This document shows positions 6,006 to 7,235 of a stretch of 7,235 nucleotides of DNA, piece after piece (position 1 is the stretch's first letter; every line of letters starts with the position of its first letter). Origin of the DNA: an uncultured Bacteroidales bacterium (GTDB lineage Bacteria; Bacteroidota; Bacteroidia; Bacteroidales; P3). Position numbers and translations under genes: made by a program. The DNA is taken from NCBI GenBank assembly GCA_946540365.1, contig CAMNIH010000086.1, positions 1 to 7,235 on the forward strand. Direction: 5' to 3'. The notes beneath the pieces were generated by a model. It saw only the letters and a program-made list of their open reading frames with translations. It was not told where the DNA came from and ran no database searches.

Positions 6006-6182
6006 CTCGGTGGCGGTCGCCGGTGGGCATTATCTCCCCTCCTCCACGCGCGTGTGTGGAGTCCTCCGGAGGTTCGTCAGCGGGGATAGGTCTGACCGAC
6101 GGGCGTTCCTATCGCAGGAATGTTGCCGCAACCCCCTGGTTTATAGTGCAAAAAAATTGTTTTGCGCAATATAAACCTTCTG
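6006..6182 (-). promoter_or_regulatory. Long structured 5' leader of polysaccharide operon
   Basis: Transcription from the promoter at 6183-6214 would give about 170 nt before the upxY-like ATG. Beyond the 5' stem-loop (6138-6177), the leader can form TTCCT-ATCGC-AGGAA (6106-6120) or GATAGG...CCTATC (6085-6113). These share 6108-6110, so only one can exist at a time. Downstream are the 10-bp palindrome CCTCCGGAGG (6063-6072) and CTCCAC...GTGGAG (6042-6061), the latter able to hide part of the GGAGG-rich stretch at 6034-6045. No textbook terminator with a U-run is present. A role in UpxY-dependent antitermination is inferred from B. fragilis capsule loci. Confidence 0.55.
6138..6177 (-). promoter_or_regulatory. 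40-nt stem-loop at predicted transcript 5' end
   Basis: The arms GGTTTATA (6138-6145) and TATAAACC (6170-6177) pair perfectly over 8 bp. Pairing resumes inside with 3 bp (6147-6149 with 6166-6168), a U-G wobble and 4 A-U pairs (6152-6155 with 6160-6163), leaving a 4-nt loop. The outer arm begins 6 nt after the -7 element, where transcription is expected to start. It may act as RNA (5' stabiliser or UpxY loading site) or as a DNA dyad for a regulator. Confidence 0.6.
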
Positions 6183-6214
6183 CAAAGGTACGAATATATT
6201 TTTATATTCGCAAA
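6183..6214 (-). promoter_or_regulatory. Bacteroides-type sigma-ABfr promoter
   Basis: Reading the minus strand, TTTG (6214-6211, the -33 element) is followed by 20 bp and then TACCTTTG (6190-6183). This fits the Bacteroidetes consensus TTTG, 19-21 bp, TAnnTTTG at every defined position. It points into the upxY-like gene and lies after the terminator of the upstream gene, so it should drive the whole operon. The stretch 6215-6303 between promoter and terminator is non-coding; the only thing I see there is a short direct repeat, CCAGGCATC, at about 6253-6272. Confidence 0.85.
6191..6210. promoter_or_regulatory. Palindrome filling the promoter spacer
   Basis: The 20 bases between the -33 and -7 elements form a perfect dyad: CGAATATA, four T, TATATTCG. 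The arms are 8 bp and end exactly at the two promoter elements. A dimeric repressor bound here would block polymerase, so an operator is the natural reading. AT-rich spacers can be self-complementary by chance, so the role is unproven. Confidence 0.5.
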
Positions 6215-6303
6215 ATTTTATAGTTGTTCAGCCGTAAAAAGCCATCTGTCCTCCAGGCATCAACCAGGCATCCCCTCTGCTTGTCGGCCTGGCGAGAGCA
6301 TAG

Positions 6304-6335
6304 AAAAAGCCCACCATCGGCAGGGATGGTGGGCT
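6304..6335 (-). terminator. Rho-independent terminator of M49-like gene
   Basis: On the minus strand a perfect 11-bp stem, AGCCCACCATC with GATGGTGGGCT (6308-6335), encloses a 6-nt loop and is followed by five T at 6308-6304. It starts 20 nt after the stop codon of the gene at 6355-7235. It should separate that gene from the polysaccharide operon. Confidence 0.92.
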
Positions 6336-6354
6336 GTAGGGATAGGGGCTAAGG

Positions 6355-7235
6355 TCAGAGACCCAGCACGTCGGCCCCCTGTTTGTACACGATGTCGCGC
6401 GGGATGTTGGCGTCGCGGATCTGGTCGAGGTCCTTCTGCAGGTCGGCGCTGATCTTGCCGTTCTTCTCGCTGTAGGCCTTGGCGGCGGCCATGTCGCCCT
6501 CGCCTTCCATGGCGATGATGACGGCAGCCCAGCCGCGGGCGGCCTCGCGGGCCTTGTCCACGTCGATGACGTACTTGCCGTCGGCATTGCGCGTGAAGGC
6601 GCCATGCTCCAGGAAGTAGTTGTAGCACATGATGTTGGCGCGGCCGTGGGCCTCGGTGGCACCGAAGCGCACCGAGCGCAGCAGGCCGGCGATGAAGGTG
6701 ATGTAGTTCTGGGCCACGGTGGTGTTGGTGATCTCGCCGCGCTCGATGAGCTGCTCGGTCAGGAACAGACCGCAGACGTCGGCCTTGGCTTCCTCCCAGG
6801 CGCTGTATTCGGCGCCGAGGGCCTGGCGGCAGGGACCGCGGCCGGTGACGGTGTTCTTGATGCCCAGGCCGTGGGCCACCTCATGGTAGCAGGTGTTGCC
6901 GAAGAAGGCGTTGAAGGTCACGCTGTCCACCTGCTCGGGGCAGAGGATGAGGTTGGCGATGGGCACCATGATGTTGTCGTACTTGGCGCGCATGGCGTTC
7001 TTCAGCTGCAGGCGGCGGCTGCCTTTGGCCAGCTGCACGCGCTCGTCGTTGGGCAGGTTGATGGCGATGGTCTTCGAACCCGCATTGCAGTCGCCGGCGT
7101 AGTAGACCACGTCGTAGACGTTGATGTCGCAGTCGGTGCCCGGCACCTCTTTCTTGTACTTCTCGTCGCAGGGCAGCAACTTCTGCATCTCGGGCAGCAT
7201 GGCGGCGAACTTCGAGAGGTCGTTGCTCCACTGCT
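6355..7235 (-). CDS. M49-family (dipeptidyl peptidase III-like) metallopeptidase, 5' truncated
   Basis: The visible C-terminal 292 residues belong to the M49-related zinc hydrolases found in Bacteroidetes; such proteins are often labelled simply Zn-dependent hydrolase. Counting from the first whole codon in the window, the zinc motif HEVAHGLG is at 117-124 and the second motif EEAKADVCGLF at 147-157. The two His and the first Glu of the second motif are the expected zinc ligands. Most M49 enzymes have the hexapeptide HExxGH; this one has the pentapeptide HExxH, as in the characterised Caldithrix abyssi enzyme. Activity would be removal of dipeptides from peptide N-termini, but some relatives may have other substrates. 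The frame is open to the window edge, so the true start lies beyond 7235; an internal ATG at 7198-7200 is not the start. A strong terminator follows, so the gene is a separate transcription unit and probably unrelated to polysaccharide synthesis. Confidence 0.85.
   Translation of the reverse strand, partial: QWSNDLSKFAAMLPEMQKLLPCDEKYKKEVPGTDCDINVYDVVYYAGDCNAGSKTIAINLPNDERVQLAKGSRRLQLKNAMRAKYDNIMVPIANLILCPEQVDSVTFNAFFGNTCYHEVAHGLGIKNTVTGRGPCRQALGAEYSAWEEAKADVCGLFLTEQLIERGEITNTTVAQNYITFIAGLLRSVRFGATEAHGRANIMCYNYFLEHGAFTRNADGKYVIDVDKAREAARGWAAVIIAMEGEGDMAAAKAYSEKNGKISADLQKDLDQIRDANIPRDIVYKQGADVLGL

Noticed and set aside
5446..6030. 194-codon frame starting at 6030 as a separate gene
   Set aside because: It overlaps the whole upxY-like gene in another frame and is Arg/Gly/Pro-rich without motifs. 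Only the start site itself was kept as an observation.
6138..6214. Invertible promoter as in B. fragilis capsule loci
   Set aside because: The dyads lie within or just after the promoter and are 20 and 40 bp in total. There are no long inverted repeats some 100-200 bp apart flanking it, and no invertase gene is in the window.

Overview
The window looks like chromosomal DNA from a high-GC member of the Bacteroidales (Bacteroidota). Four things point there: a canonical Bacteroides-type promoter (TTTG, 20 bp, TACCTTTG); a UpxY-type NusG paralogue opening a surface-polysaccharide operon; a sugar transferase of the subtype I associate with Bacteroidetes; and an M49-like metallopeptidase. Gene bodies are GC-rich (41 of 60 bases at 601-660, 44 of 60 at 2521-2580). 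That is too rich for B. fragilis or B. thetaiotaomicron and would fit an Alistipes-like or uncultured lineage; the genus is a guess.

All supported genes are on the minus strand, so the window reads right to left. A 5'-truncated M49-family peptidase (6355-7235) ends at a rho-independent terminator (6304-6335). A promoter at 6183-6214 follows, then a structured leader of about 170 nt, then the operon: upxY-like antiterminator (5502-6005), initiating sugar transferase (4277-5449), ABC-2 export permease wzm (3276-4145), an unrecognised 157-aa protein (2729-3202), a nucleotidyltransferase-fold protein (1655-2689), GDP-mannose 4,6-dehydratase gmd (481-1548), and a low-GC GxxExxY-family gene (65-436).

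The likely logic is as follows. The UpxY homologue would let RNA polymerase read through its own long operon. The sugar transferase would load the first sugar phosphate on the lipid carrier. Gmd would make GDP-4-keto-6-deoxymannose for a deoxyhexose such as fucose. Wzm would form the membrane channel of an ABC exporter. Its ATPase partner (Wzt), an upxZ gene, a GDP-fucose synthase and glycosyltransferases are not in the window; some may lie beyond position 1.

The most unusual material is between the genes. The GxxExxY gene is bracketed by 28-bp inverted repeats (26 of 28 matching) built of 9-nt units, inserted 2 nt after the gmd stop. Two other junctions (after wzm and after the nucleotidyltransferase) carry related sequences that start at the stop codon. 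The sugar transferase-wzm spacer holds three copies of a REP-like hairpin. The operon promoter has a 20-bp palindrome filling its spacer and a 40-nt stem-loop at the predicted 5' end of the transcript.
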